Positions 43,891-55,848 of a stretch of 64,000 bases of DNA are shown one piece after another. The stretch covers positions 9,327,821 to 9,391,820 of the forward strand of contig OX442418.1 of NCBI GenBank assembly GCA_949361645.1, in the 5' to 3' direction. Position 1 is the stretch's first letter; each line of letters starts with the position of its first letter. Source of the DNA: Spongilla lacustris. Its lineage: Eukaryota; Porifera; Demospongiae; Spongillida; Spongillidae. The notes under the pieces were generated by a model. It had not been told where the DNA came from. It saw nothing but the letters and a program-made list of their open reading frames with translations, and made no database searches. The position numbers and the translations under genes were made by a program.

Positions 43891-45639
43891 CCTTCCCCTC
43901 TTACTTAGTACTTTTTAAGCATCAGGTTTTCATTGTAGACCGTACAATGTGTATAAACATTAGTTGCGATCAGCTCATTAAATCATTCATAATATTAATA
44001 GAGTGCGCAATTTAGCGACGAAAGCCCGCAGACATGCCAAATTTTTATCGTCGTGCACTTGTAAGGATCAATCCATGCGCTTACCTATATACAAGATAAG
44101 TGCTACATCAAAACACCGTAACCAAATCATTTCGGTGTAAACACAGCAGTTACAAAATTTCTTAATATACGGCATGAAATTATAATTAAGCTCCTTTCAA
44201 TTTCAGTGTGTAAATTCCAATTTGAAATTTTCTGTTGCACAAAATGACCATTTCTGTGACATATTTTCAACGCGGCTTAAACCATTGACAAATAGCAGTT
44301 GATAAACCATTTCCATCAAACCATATTATTGGTTCGCAACTTATTTTCAATTGTTTTGTTTGGAAATACTATGCATACATAGAAAGCTGACAATATCCAC
44401 TGTAAAAGATTGGAATGCTATACAGCCTGATATGTAATATATCGAGAGTTACGTTAACTCTCATATAGGATTTGACCCCGATTATGAATGTCATTAAAAA
44501 AACGGGACTCGCTTCTAACGGGACGTCTATCAATCGGATCGCTTTGCTTGTTGTCGGTATCGAACAAGAAGTCGAAAGAGAGCCGTTTGATGTTTGTTTG
44601 ATCTTTCAAAACCGTGTGGTTCAAGAGAACAAACGGGATCCTGTTTTTCCTCGTCCCCAGACGGAACATAGTAGCGCCATATTTTTTCTTCTTCTTCTTC
44701 CTTTATTTGTAAAGTACTCGAGACAAAAACCGTTTCAAAGGACGCGAATGGTGCCAGTACGTTCAGAATTTCAAGCGGTAGTGCCCTTTTGAGTCAGATA
44801 CACGTGGATCCTATTGGACTTGGAACTGATAACATAAATACATATATTGATAACTTTACAGGGGATAAAACTCGACACGGGAGCTGTTTCAAAGAACGTC
44901 AGTGGTATCAATAGGTTCAGAATTTCAAGTTATATCCGTACACGTGAGAATGTTCATAGGGATCGCTTGTTACAGTAGCTCAGGCTAGAAATGGTGTGCT
45001 TCAAGCCATACGGCCATGATAGATGCTGTAAGCCACACCTACCTGAGCTTAAATAGAACTACACGTGAGGCTTTGGTGTTCCTGTTCGTAGTTTATATCG
45101 TTTGCTTTTGTTAGTGAAGTTGTTTTTGTCAAAATGAGCTAAACGTCGAGCGGAATACCTCCAAAAGCGAGAGGAAATATTGAAAGAACGGTCGTCAGAA
45201 GAGAGCAAAGAAAAAGCTCGAGAACGATATCATCGGAACCCCAAGCCAAAACTAACCGCTGAGGAAGAACGATATCACCAGAACTCCGATCGAAAGCAAG
45301 CCGCTGAGTGGGGAAAATATCACAAGAACCTATCTTTAATTAAAGTGGCAACGGTACAATGAAAATAAAGCGGCCGTGAACAGTGCAGAACATCGGGACG
45401 GTTCCATCGCTTCTCCTGCTAAAATAATGCGATTACAAGAACGACCGACAGATCAACATGCTGCACGAAGCAAATGCTACCGCAAGGATAATGGGCTTAG
45501 AAAGATATCTACCAATAAACCCCAAAGGTACGTACGTACGTTCGAATTCGACTGAGTGATACAATATGTATTTTGAACATGTACATGCATGCGTGTATTA
45601 TAAAATAATGTTTATCAACCTTTGCGTTGCAAAGTCACC

Positions 45640-45985
45640 ATGGACATAGTGCCCATATTACCAGGGCAACCTCATTCCTCCATCCTGCACATTCTCTCAG
45701 AAGGTTCTATTCAGCTACTGTGTGGGGGAAGGTGTCATCCTACTGACAGCTCAGACGTGTGTGGTTCTATCATTGTGGTCATACAATATAATATTTACTA
45801 TAGGTGTTACAGCAAGGTGGATGGAGGGATCAAGGCAGATATGGAGTCAGCAAGCCACATAGTTCTGCAGAAGTCTAAGGGCATTCTCCATTTGAATACC
45901 TGTTGAGGTATGCATAAGTGTCAATGGCCTGCCTGAGCAAGCCATGAAGTTTAGCCCTTCCCACTATTGTGTTCTGCCTGCATAA
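45640..45985. repeat. Direct repeat within insertion, copy 1
   Basis: Shares with 46590-46900 the blocks TCATTGTGGTCATACA, TGTTACAGCAAGGTGGATGG, CAGAAGTCTAAGGGCATTCT and CATGAAGTTTAGCCCTTCCC, with about 90% identity by eye. The two copies lie about 950 bp apart. Confidence 0.85.
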
Positions 45986-46589
45986 TTTTATTCAATGTTT
46001 CTTTGAAGTGCACTGAGGTGACTGAATATGGCTTCTGTTTACCAAGCATGCTGTCCTGCTTGTATTGGAGTCTGCTTGTGTAACAAGTGGTAAGTGTATT
46101 GCCTAGTGTAGTGGTGTTGCTACATGTATGACTTTGTCAACACCTCCAAGACTTGATTCTTCCATTCTAACATTTTAGAACACTTCCTAGCTGTGCAGGT
46201 CACATGTGTAACTTTGGAAAGGGTATGGATGTATCATGATACGCTATTTGACTGGTGTACTCCACGTATAGAAGAGTACATCTATGGAGAAGATTGATAT
46301 GGTCCTCCAGTGGGGCTACAAAAGTGAACGATAAGTGTGTGGTGCTTATCCTAAAATTGGAAAGAGGATTAGTTTGGCAATGCAATGGCAGTTTAATGAA
46401 GGTATAGTGTGCACATTGGAGATTGCTAAGTGATGGAGTGAGTGGATTTGGTGATGGTGCATATAGCACTTGTCCTGACTAGGTGGATGTCAGATGTTGA
46501 AATTCACCGTTTTTGTCTTGGTGATATGGTGGAGATATGGTGGAGTTGGTGATGGTGTTAAATGTGATATTTAAATTTGTGCTGTGGTC

Positions 46590-46900
46590 ACATATGGAGA
46601 TGCAGTCATCCTAATGACAGCTCAGACACATTTGACTATAAATGAGGTGGGAGGCAAAATTATGTGTTATCATTGTGGTCATACAGTATAATATTTTATA
46701 GAAATTTGCTATACATGTAGGTGTTACAGCAAGGTGGATGGGGGGGATCAAGGCAGATATGGAGGCAGCAAGCCACATCATTCTGCAGAAGTCTAAGGGC
46801 ATTCTCCATTTGAAGACCTGTTGGGGTATGCATAGGTGTCAATGGCCTGCCTGAGCATGCCATGAAGTTTAGCCCTTCCCACTATTGTGTTCGGCTGTTA
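46590..46900. repeat. Direct repeat within insertion, copy 2
   Basis: Second copy of the block at 45640-45985. It carries an extra segment (AAATTTGCTATACATGTA) between the shared TATAATATT and GTGTTACAG. Confidence 0.85.
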
Positions 46901-47500
46901 GCTGATATGGCTTTAATGTTCTGGATATAGTGTAAAGATGTTGGTCCAATATCAAGGTAAATGAATGCTGCATTGAGTTGAGTGTATTAGTCATGTTTCT
47001 TTATCTACTCTGTAGAAATGTGTGTCAGTGTCTTCTGTCAGTTGCAAAAATGGTGGTGTGACATTTGGTTCTGAGCCTCTACCAACACCATGCAGAAAAA
47101 AATAGCAGCTGTATGGAACACCACCAAGATAAAGCAGTGGGTCCTACAGCTACCAGTGTGCCTCAGTGCAAATGAACTTTCTCGGGATGACAACTGTACA
47201 TTAAAGGGCTAGCACCGCAATGATACTCTCAGATCGGTGAACGCGATGGGCTAAACAAGCGTATGGCAACAGATTTTAGCCCCCTACTAAAATGTCTTTA
47301 CCTTGGTTTTAGACACATGTCCAGATATCACAGCCTTCGATACGCACGCATGAATCGATTAAGCTACCAGGCTGGGGTAGGCTCTCCAAACCCAAATGTA
47401 CGTAACAATGATCATCCTTGGGCAGTGATGTAATCCATCCGCTGCTGCAAACGGGTCTGGGGCCGAGACTAATAATTGGTATGAACAAAAATTAATGAAA

Positions 47501-47791
47501 CAAGTAAATAAAAAACGTTCTCTATGAGAAAGTTGGTGGCATATAGGATTTGAAGGCAATGGTGGTATAAAAAGGAAGGAAACAAGGGTCTAATAATAAG
47601 GGAAAATGGAATAGTCCTATATTTAGCACACGAACAACATACTATATCCTACATGTAGAAATGTGCTAAATATAGGACTATTCCATTTTCCCTTATTATT
47701 AGACCCTTGTTTCCTTCCTTTTTATACCACCATTGCCTTCAAATCCTATATGCCACCAACTTTCTCATAGAGAACGTTTTTTATTTACTTG
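47501..47791. repeat. Perfect palindrome, 130-bp arms, 31-bp loop
   Basis: 47501-47630 and 47662-47791 are exact reverse complements over all 130 bases (CAAGTAAATAAAAAACGTTC at the outer end, CCTATATTTAGCACA at the inner). The 31-bp loop contains TACATGTA. The right arm ends exactly where homology to copy A resumes. Perfect identity implies recent origin or ongoing correction between arms. Confidence 0.97.
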
Positions 47792-48108
47792 TAATTATTG
47801 TACAAAACAACAGAATATATGTAATACACCCTAGTGCTCATAATCAATGCAACAATCCATATTCTTCACTGGGTTCACGTTGTTCTCGTTCTTCTTCATC
47901 ATCATTTCTTTCTTCTCCATCTTTGGTTAGCTGGCTAACTTGCTTCATGCAGCACCATAGCATTCCATCAATTTTTCATGGCAACTATAGGAATGGCTGA
48001 ATGCAAATGGAAAATCAGGGTGCATGATTATGCATGCAATAAGTATATATTAAAAGTTCAATGCAAGGTATGCATCTTTAGCATTTATACAATAAGCTTC
48101 GTACACTT

Positions 48109-48495
48109 GAAATTTCAAGTCTACCAAAGGCTGATATACCTCACTTTTGGAAGCATAGAAATTTCAAGTCTACCAAAGCTGATATACCTCACTGATAGAA
48201 ATGTCATGTCTACCAAAGCTGATATACCTCGCTGATAGAAATGTCAAGTCTACCAAAGCTGATTTACCTCACTGATAGAAATGTCAAGTCTACCAAAGCT
48301 GATATACCTCACTTTTGAACGCATAGAAATTTCTAGTCTACCAAAAGGCTGATATACTTTTGCTGTTTAGAAATTTCAAGTGTAACAAAACTGTTTTATA
48401 CCTCACTTTGGATGCTTAGAAATTTGAAGTCTACCAAAGCTGATAAACTTTACTTTTGGATGCGTAGAAATTTCAAGTCTACCAAAGCTGATACA
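48109..48495. repeat. Minisatellite, duplicate of 869-1255
   Basis: Unit order and number equal copy A, with one visible substitution near 48470. The array has therefore not changed copy number since the duplication. Confidence 0.9.
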
Positions 48496-48522
48496 TATTG
48501 AGTGCCTGTAAGTATAACTCAC

Positions 48523-49415
48523 TTTTTTCTTTTCCACAGGACAGAACTAAATCATTCTCAGTTGATAGACTGGAGATAAGTTCTTCATACATATTTGCAC
48601 CAGTAAAAAGGTTATCTTTTATGCAGGTCTTGTTCGATACAGCAATCAGGAATGGTATCAGGACTTGCTTCAGCAAAGATCCTGAGGTGTTTGACATTAT
48701 TTTGATTGTTTGAAAGTGTAATACATGTACCACAAAAGTACCTGAAGGGGATCCACTGATCGGTAGTATGCTGTCTGCACTAGCATATTTGCAGAGCTAA
48801 GTTGCCTCTGCAGCTCACATAGCCCTTCCAGTTCATATGCTGATGTAAATACAACGAGAGAATATGTTGTAATGTTTGAAGCTGTATTTATGGCCTTCAC
48901 TGTCCGTAAATAAGATTCTATCTGTAGATGAAATTTAGGATATGTCATATTCTATGTGCTAAATTGTTAATGCAAAAGAAACTCCAGCAAACTCACATTT
49001 TCACATTCTTCGTTATCCAAGACAAAGAAGGAGAGGCTAAAGCCTGCAAAACATGAAATGGTTGTTTTGATGTCTTCGTAAGTAATTGAGGAAATGCATT
49101 TTGGTAGAAGGACAGTTGAGTTTGTCCTCTCATCTGACCACACAATAAGTGATTGTGCATTAATATCTGAGGGGCTTGAATGAGCTGTTTTCGATCTAAA
49201 TTGAAATATAAGATACATGTAACATAATGCAATAATTCATTCATGTGGTATAAATATGTACACACCTAACAGCCCTTGAGCAATAATCAGTAAAAGCAGC
49301 TGGGATTGGATTAAAGTTGCACTTCAGAAAAAGGTTGGATAGTAATTTTGCATTGGCAAAATTAGGATATTTCTATTGTGCCTCTTTCCAGTCTTTAGTG
49401 TCAACTAAAGATACA
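48523..49415 (-). pseudogene. Duplicated 3' exons without 5' part
   Basis: Corresponds to the exons at 1283-2150. The exon at 48921-48741 stays open through the position of copy A's TGA (CGA here) and reaches a CTTCAG|GTACTT donor. The exon at 49195-48997 is intact. The 49390-49266 exon has a 4-bp insertion. The ParB-like and start exons are missing, so no complete product is possible unless a new 5' end is used. Confidence 0.65.
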
Positions 49416-49437
49416 AATGATTCCAAGATTTTTTTCA

Positions 49438-50307
49438 GGTGGGCAGGGGTAGGAATGAAGGCAAAGGGTTGTTGTAGACAGGTACAGACATCTGTGTGGG
49501 TGTGTTTCTCTGGTTTGACCTTTAACCAGAATAAAGTCCCCACTGTGCCTGCTATGCTAGGAGTAAGGTGTGTGCTATTTGGAATGAGGGTGATGTCCAT
49601 GTTCCCGCATTACAAACGTCACTTACATGTAAATGTACAAGTACAAATGTGTTTCTCTGGCCTGCATGACCTTAATTGAACCAGAAGACTTATTGTGTAG
49701 ATGGAGAGAAAGTGTCATGTGATGAGTGAGTGCATGAAAAGAGGGGCACATGGGAAGTGGAGGGGTTTGCAATGGGAGTTTGGGCATATGGGAAGGGAGA
49801 GGGGAGGGGCCACAATGAGATCCCCAATGTGCTTGCTAATGAAGGTTGCATACGCCCGTAAAATTTCAGCAGTAAGATGGCATGCTGTTGTATTTGTTTA
49901 TACCAATACAGGTACAGACATCTGTTTCCTAGTGTTCCTCTTGGCCTCACCTTGAACCAGAATGGTGTCCCCATAGTGCCAGCATTGTATTATTAAGGTG
50001 TAAGGTGGGCGCTATTTGGAATGTAGGCATTTTCCTTGTTCACTGAAATGTACACATGTATATGCAGGTAAGAGTGTTGCTCCTTGAAACAAAATGACAT
50101 TCCCATGTACCTGGGAATTTTAAGGAACAAGGTGGGTGCTGTTTGGAATGATAGTGCATTGTACATATATGTTCACTTAAATGTTTACATGTACACACGT
50201 ATGTACAGACATCTGTGTAAAGGACCAACTGACTTGCAGGATGTGTGAATGTGGGCAGGTATTTACTTGCTCCCTGCTAAGATGTACGTCACTCTCAACA
50301 CCACTGT
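49438..50307. repeat. Degenerate repeat units, ACAGACATCTGT
   Basis: GTACAGACATCTGT recurs at about 49482, 49912 and 50204, with shared neighbours (GAACCAGAAT, GTGTCCCCA-AGTGCC, AAGGTG-GTGCTATTTGGAAT). The region is three to four diverged copies of a unit of several hundred bp. No gene was seen. Confidence 0.65.
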
Positions 50308-51074
50308 CAGTGGCGGATCCAGGAATTGGGAGGGGGGGGGGGCACCGGCGAGGGTGTGACAAGGGGTGGGGCGAAGTAGTAGGCGGGGCCAGCCCGGGGA
50401 GGGTGCGGGAGGGGGGCACCCCTCCCGCCCAGCTAGGGGGTGTGGGGGAGCGCTGTAAGCTCCCCCACCAGGGTCTGGGGCGGAGCCCCAGAAGCCAACG
50501 CTTTTTGCGTAGAAATCCCCCCAAAAAGTACGTAAAAACTGCACTAAAAATGTAATTACTGATCGAGGCTGGGGAGCGACAGATCAAGAGCTCAGCCGCT
50601 ATATGTTCAATGCGCCGATGCATCGCCGTTGATAGTACAAGTCCTGAAGTTGAACTCACCGTTTATTCGTTTAGAAAATATTGAAATGCTACCTTTTTCA
50701 TATGGTCACATGACGCGTGGGCGTTAATTGCTTTGTTTGCCTCCACGGAAATATATGGGCTATAGCTAATTTTGGGGCTATGCTCAGTTTTTGGTACTTT
50801 TCGATATGCTCTCTAGAGGGAAAATTGAATAACATACGCTAAACGGTCGGCAAATGATCTCTGCCTGTACTTCTATTGAAGAGCCAAATGCTTATACATC
50901 ACGCGATAAAAGCAATCATATTCATACTTGGCCCTGACCCATGTATCATTATGTACGTAGGCGTACGTATAATAGGCCAGTTCTGCCGTAGCTATATCTC
51001 TGCGCTGCGTTTGCTTACGTTCGCGTACACATAGTCGTACATGTACGTGTATACGCATGCAGGGGCGGGACCCT

Positions 51075-51114
<40 letters not shown>

Positions 51115-51154
51115 GGGCCCGTTGTGCCCCCCCCCCCCCCTGGATCCGCTACTG
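50308..51154. mobile_element. 847-bp DNA transposon, CAGTGGCGGATCCAGG ends
   Basis: CAGTGGCGGATCCAGG at 50308 is mirrored by CCTGGATCCGCTACTG ending at 51154. ACTGT flanks both sides (50303-50307 and 51155-51159). The left part is GC-rich with GGGTCTGGGGCGGAGCCCCAG. The right part starts with a second internal end (GGGGCGGGACCCTCGG, 51062) and a poly-G run of about 35 with a matching poly-C. No transposase was seen. hAT-like termini. Confidence 0.8.
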
Positions 51155-52452
51155 ACTGTGTATGTGACTACAGATCTATGTGCATGTATGTATGTCATTA
51201 TAAAGTGTGAATGTGTAATTTATGTCACCCTGGTACTACATGGATCTGCATATTTTGATCTAGTTCAAGATCTCATCAAAGAACTCCTGTATAAGATTCC
51301 TTTGAACACCCTAATTTTTGGTGTAATATTGTTCATGTGTTTGTTTTTAATCATGAACTGATGATCATACAAATTGCTCCAATATAATATTAATATACAT
51401 GTAGTTATGTTGACCCAGATATACCACGACCTCGAAGATACTTTGCAATCAAAGTGTTTGATATTACATAAGATGTATTGTGCCACGCCCCATAAGCCAT
51501 CACGATCGATCTACATGCAGTCAACTTAAATGCAACAAGATGATACTGTTATAAGCTAAGAGTCTGGAGCTAGCTTATGATGTAACCTCGGATTTTGTGT
51601 TATAGGCCAACTCCGCGGCCAGCATATATATACATCTTTTCATGTATACAAGGTAACGTATAGCTATACATGTAGGCGTATTACGCGTATATTATTATTA
51701 TTAACAAAAACTTAGTACAGTTGATACATGATCTGAGTGACGTGATCGAGGCAGATAGTTTTTACATGTATATATACGTCGTCGTCGTAATATGCACACA
51801 ATACAATGCAGTATACACATGTATGGTGCATAATAGTTTATGCATACATATATGTCCGACATGCATATGCATGCATAATTATATATTGTTTAATATGGGG
51901 AAGAAATAAACCTATAAATTTATAATAGACCAGAGGTTCAAGTTAGAGTTACATGTAGGTACAACTAAAATATAAGAACATGCATATGTATAAACAATAT
52001 ACGCGAACTTCTGTCCTGACCGGCCTGCTAAGCTAAACTGATATAGCTTAGTACATGCATATGTGCATGCTCTGCTAGAATGCATTCCGATCGTCGATCG
52101 CGATCATGTATGCATGCATATAGTATTATTTATTATAATAATCATATATATATATATATATTAGTCTAGGTGGTAGGTAATGTAATATTATAGACACAAA
52201 TGGTCTACATGTAATTATCTTACAGTATAATTTTATACCTTAATTATAGTACAGTATCGATTTTACTTCATGAGTTAGTGCTGTTCAATGGTGTGGACTT
52301 GCAATTGACCACGTTAGCATCCACAAGTTCTTCTAACCGTGGATCTAACCAGGCCTTGACGGCTTGAGACAGGGTGTTTACGTGCCCCGCCCATCTGCAC
52401 AAGTACATCAAATATCTTAAAACTGCAACGTATGGCAAGTAAATAGGAACAG
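51155..52452. other. No gene recognised
   Basis: AT-rich. ATGCATGCATAT and TACATGTA motifs are dense (51760-52150), with a short (AT)n at 52143-52160. No coding signal was seen. Confidence 0.45.
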
Positions 52453-52671
52453 ATGGTCAATGACGACATGCACGCTGGTATACAGTCCATTCTAAAATTT
52501 GTGAGGTATACTGGTCGAAACTTACATGCCGACTTTAGATTGGCCGGAAATATTATCAAAAGTCATTTTAAAAATAATTTTAAATTATGGCTGAAAGAGA
52601 GGTGCCTGTACTTTGGCTGTTTAAGTGTCGATCGACTAGACTCTTTCCACAAGTCCAAACTCCAAAGGTAA
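52453..52671 (+). CDS. Possible exon, unrecognised protein
   Basis: Open from an ATG just after AACAG to a good donor (CAAAG|GTAAGG), encoding about 72 residues with basic and aromatic content (NIIKSHFKNNFKLWLKERCL). A second candidate exon lies at 53343-53432 (YAMYKHSLQFGKGARSEVLV), between TTTGCAG and a non-consensus GCAAGT. I do not recognise the product. Confidence 0.3.
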   Translation: MVNDDMHAGIQSILKFVRYTGRNLHADFRLAGNIIKSHFKNNFKLWLKERCLYFGCLSVDRLDSFHKSKLQR

Positions 52672-53625
52672 GGGCCCTATTAGCTATTGGGCCGCACACA
52701 GAACACCGTGCATGGCGTACGGTGCGTAGTACACGCAGCAATATGGCATGAACCATTGCATAGGCATAGACATACTATACATGTATAAAGCTAGTGCGCG
52801 CGTGCATGCTAACGAGTTACGTATGCTTATCTTTCCAGGCTACTTCATATACTCGCTACTTTCTCTTTATATTAAATGAGCAAATATTCTTCAGGTGAGC
52901 ATCTGTAAGAATTTCTCTATTCCATCGATGTCCTTTCCACCTCTCCGTTTCAACTTTCTCTGATCATACCATTTCACCCTCCTCTCTCTTCTCTCCTATT
53001 CCTATTCACTTGCCTACTATTTTTTTTATATGGGGGGGAGGGGATGGGAAGGGTGTAAACCTGTCTGAGTGTCACCCTTACAACCCCAGGGGGATTGTAT
53101 GTTCCCCATCAAGGTCTGGGACAGAACACCAGAAACTCTGTACCTTTAGTATTTCGAAGTGGTTTTAAAGAGAATCTCAATCTTCCATCTTGATAGTAGG
53201 TACAAGTATGATATTCTGTGGGGTCCATTTTTTTTTAAGGTCTACTGTATTGTAGGCATGATTGCTGGATGGCTGGTGTGATATGGCTATAATACCACTG
53301 GTATATGGGTTAAAGCATGTGCATGTAAAAGGTCCTCTTTGCAGATATGCTATGTACAAACATTCACTCCAGTTTGGCAAGGGAGCTAGATCAGAGGTTC
53401 TTGTGTCCATTTCTGTAGATGGTCATCAGGGAGAGGCAAGTTCTTACGGTGTGGGGGTGTGCATGTATATTGGTTGCTGTAAAAGCATTAAAACATTTTT
53501 GTGTCCATAGCTGTATGCCCATAATGACAGTTTACTGAACATGGAGAGAGCTGTTACATAAGCCCCAGCAGACCTTATGTATAAATATGTGCACAGGTTA
53601 GCCAATGGGAAACTTGTGTGCTTTA
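52672..53625. other. Intergenic with old repeat
   Basis: 53028-53170 resembles the inside of the GC-rich transposon family (GGGGGATTGTATGTTCCCC, GGTCTGGGACAGAACACCAG), probably a decayed copy. A possible small exon is noted at 53343-53432. Confidence 0.4.
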
Positions 53626-53990
53626 TTCTTTTTTCTTTCTCCTCCCTATTGTCCTTCCGTCTCCCAACTCTCCCCATCCTCACTCCCTCTTCCACTCCTC
53701 CCTCCATCTCTCCTTTATACTACCTCTCCCCACTCTCCTACCTCACTCTCCCCACTCCTCTCCTCCCCAGCCTTCCCACTTTCCCTACTTATGTTTTGTC
53801 CATCCTCCTCCAACCTCCTTTATTCCCTCTCTCCCTCCCTTCTTCGCTTCTTCCTCCAGCTTTCCTTCGGAGTTCCCTCCACTTATTCTTCGCTGGTCCC
53901 CTCCTTCCATCTCCTCTCCCTTCATTTCCTTCCCCTACCCATCCTTTCTCACTATTTCTAATATTCCTTCCACTCCTCTTTCCTATCTGC
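53626..53990. repeat. Polypyrimidine tract, ~365 bp
   Basis: The plus strand is almost wholly C and T (CTCCCCACTCTCC, TCCTTCCCCTACCC). All three frames are open because stop codons need A or G; the Ser/Pro/Leu-rich readings are not genes. Such tracts can form triplex DNA. Confidence 0.95.
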
Positions 53991-54187
53991 TAAAAATGTG
54001 ATTTTGTGTATAGCTGCTTTTGTACTGACACTTTGACCCAACAGCAACTTCTTACCTTGAAACATGCTGTCTGAAGTGAGGCCTACTATTAACTGGTTTG
54101 AACTTAGAACTTGCATATCAAGATCAATACTGTCCTTTGCAATTGATTTTGATTAAGTACCTTGCTTGGTCAATAGATTATGTAACA

Positions 54188-54188
<1 letters not shown>

Positions 54189-54275
<87 letters not shown>

Positions 54276-54293
54276 GCACACACACACACACAC

Positions 54294-54342
<49 letters not shown>
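54189..54342. repeat. (CA)n microsatellite, ~77 repeats
   Basis: A nearly pure CA dinucleotide run broken by three CG transitions. It can adopt Z-DNA. Poly-His/Thr and poly-Cys/Val open frames over it are artefacts. Confidence 0.99.
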
Positions 54343-54343
<1 letters not shown>

Positions 54344-54984
54344 TTTGATCTCATGAGAAGGTCTATCCACAATCTTGAGGTTTTTCTGCAGCCGGTACAA
54401 ACAAACCATTTAAGGCTATGGTGTACACACTAAAACAAATTCATTGAGTATATGATTTATCCGGGCTCTAGCGCTCGAGGGTACTAGTTTCAAAAGACTA
54501 TTATACCATTAGACCAAATAAAAAAGACCTTTAGCTTGATGTTATCTACTAAATGGCTGAATACATGTAAGTGTCTGAGAATATTTGACAATAATTTAAA
54601 AAAAAATATTAATTGATAAAAACCATCACGCATGCGCGTGTCATATTCAACCAAGCAGCAGCTGTCAGCAAGAAGTGTTGGATCGTGCGGACAAGTGAAA
54701 CTACAGAATGACCCGCGGCAACATGCATCAGTAATGCTGAAATCTTGTAAGTCTAGATCTACTCTACCACTAAAATGCTACACCAAATCAGAGATGATGT
54801 ATCAGTAGAATCTCTGACCAAATGTTGCACCAATCGAAGCGCCAAATCCAGCTGACAAGGCGGTTCACCTCAGAGAGCATTACGCCTCGTTCGTGCGCAG
54901 TAAAAGAAGGTGCAAGCCTTGCCGAGCATAATGGAAGTAAAGTAGCCGAAGATGTACGGTACGCCGATTGCGAAAGGACTATAG
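54343..54984. other. No gene recognised
   Basis: Unique-looking sequence between the CA repeat and the inverted-repeat element. No supported feature. Confidence 0.4.
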
Positions 54985-55848
54985 ATTATACCATAGATAT
55001 TAAAGTAAGGGGATTGGAAACGGATCAATGAATCTAATTAGTGGCGTACAGTCCGTGTTACGCCTACAATTAGAAAATCATATCGCACGCAGCAGCTGTT
55101 TTATGCCAAGACTATAGGGACCGAGACGTCAGGATCACAGGTTCACATCTTTGCGAGTGGTATAGTGTCACCGTATAGGGACAAGCAAAGCCTTTTTTTT
55201 TCCAGTCATACTTTCTTCTACACACTCATAATGTCTTACACCCATTAAAAATCGATAAATGCTTCACTCCTTAGCTTCGTTACCTCTCCTAAGGCGATAC
55301 GGTGAATGGGAAAATGACAGCCAATAGGCACGTAGCACACTGTGCACATCTAAAATATGCAACGTTTAGCGCGCCAGCACCTGTAGAATCATAGAAAAAG
55401 GTACAGTGCCAAAGTAACTCCATTTACGCTTCTTACGTACTAGAATGGAGGTTGCGAACAAAAGAACAGTCCTCCGTACACAAAATTAAGGAAAGGCATA
55501 CAAATATGACCTACCAACGACGTAGTAGTAACAGAATCGCGCTGAGATGAACTGGTCAAAAATAAAAGGTACAGTCCGTAACCGAGTCGCGTAAGGTACT
55601 AGAAAATCGCGTTCAGCAAGCAAACAATACGAGCAAAGAGCCGTGCCAGTTAAAGAATGGCTTACAGACACGTAGCAAGATGTAATATGACCGTTTTAGG
55701 ACGAAAACAAATCACACAGTAGCAGCAGTTTTCAAGTCTTCGTTGGTTTAAGGGTAATAATAACCGTGTCGAGGAGTGTACATGTACAATCATGCGCTCA
55801 CGTGATGCGTTTCCAATCCCCTTACTTAAATATCTATGATTATACGTT
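54985..55848. mobile_element. ~865-bp element with 40-bp inverted ends
   Basis: TATACCATAGATATTAAAGT then AAGGGGATTGGAAACGG at 54987-55022 is mirrored by GCGTTTCCAATCCCCTTACT then TAAATATCTATGATTATA at 55808-55845. The inside has no recognisable transposase. A third copy of the end, GCGTTTCCAATCCCGTTCCG at 57488, shows this is a family. Confidence 0.75.

Larger units (their letters stand above)
44443..47791. mobile_element. 3.35-kb insertion in copy B, composite
   Basis: Defined by comparison with copy A, which reads straight through (GTAATATATAATAATTG). The left edge is CGAGAGTTACGTTAACTCTC, itself a short palindrome; the right edge is the large palindrome at 47501-47791. Inside: a degenerate duplication around TTTCAAAG...GTTCAGAATTTCAAG (44730 and 44885), a Lys/Arg/Glu-rich frame at 45180-45362 (ERYHRNPKPKLTAEEERYHQ) of the kind found in N-termini of some invertebrate transposon proteins, and a duplicated 300-bp block. 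No transposase recognised. The target duplication is ambiguous (T or TA). Confidence 0.7.
43891..49437. repeat. Segmental duplication, copy B, interrupted
   Basis: Matches bases 1-2192 in two blocks, 43891-44442 and about 47792-49437, separated by an unrelated 3.35-kb insertion. Small differences from copy A include a 4-bp insertion near 49367, TGA changed to CGA near 48761, and ACATGT added near 48721. Upstream exons of the gene are absent: right of 49437 the sequence is unrelated to copy A's flank. Confidence 0.95.

Noticed and set aside
53577..54001. Three overlapping open frames of 118-138 codons
   Set aside because: A pyrimidine-only strand cannot form stop codons; the Ser/Pro/Leu-rich readings are by-products.
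54153..54433. Open frames of 60-110 codons over the CA tract
   Set aside because: They are the translation of a (CA)n microsatellite (His-Thr or Cys-Val) on both strands.
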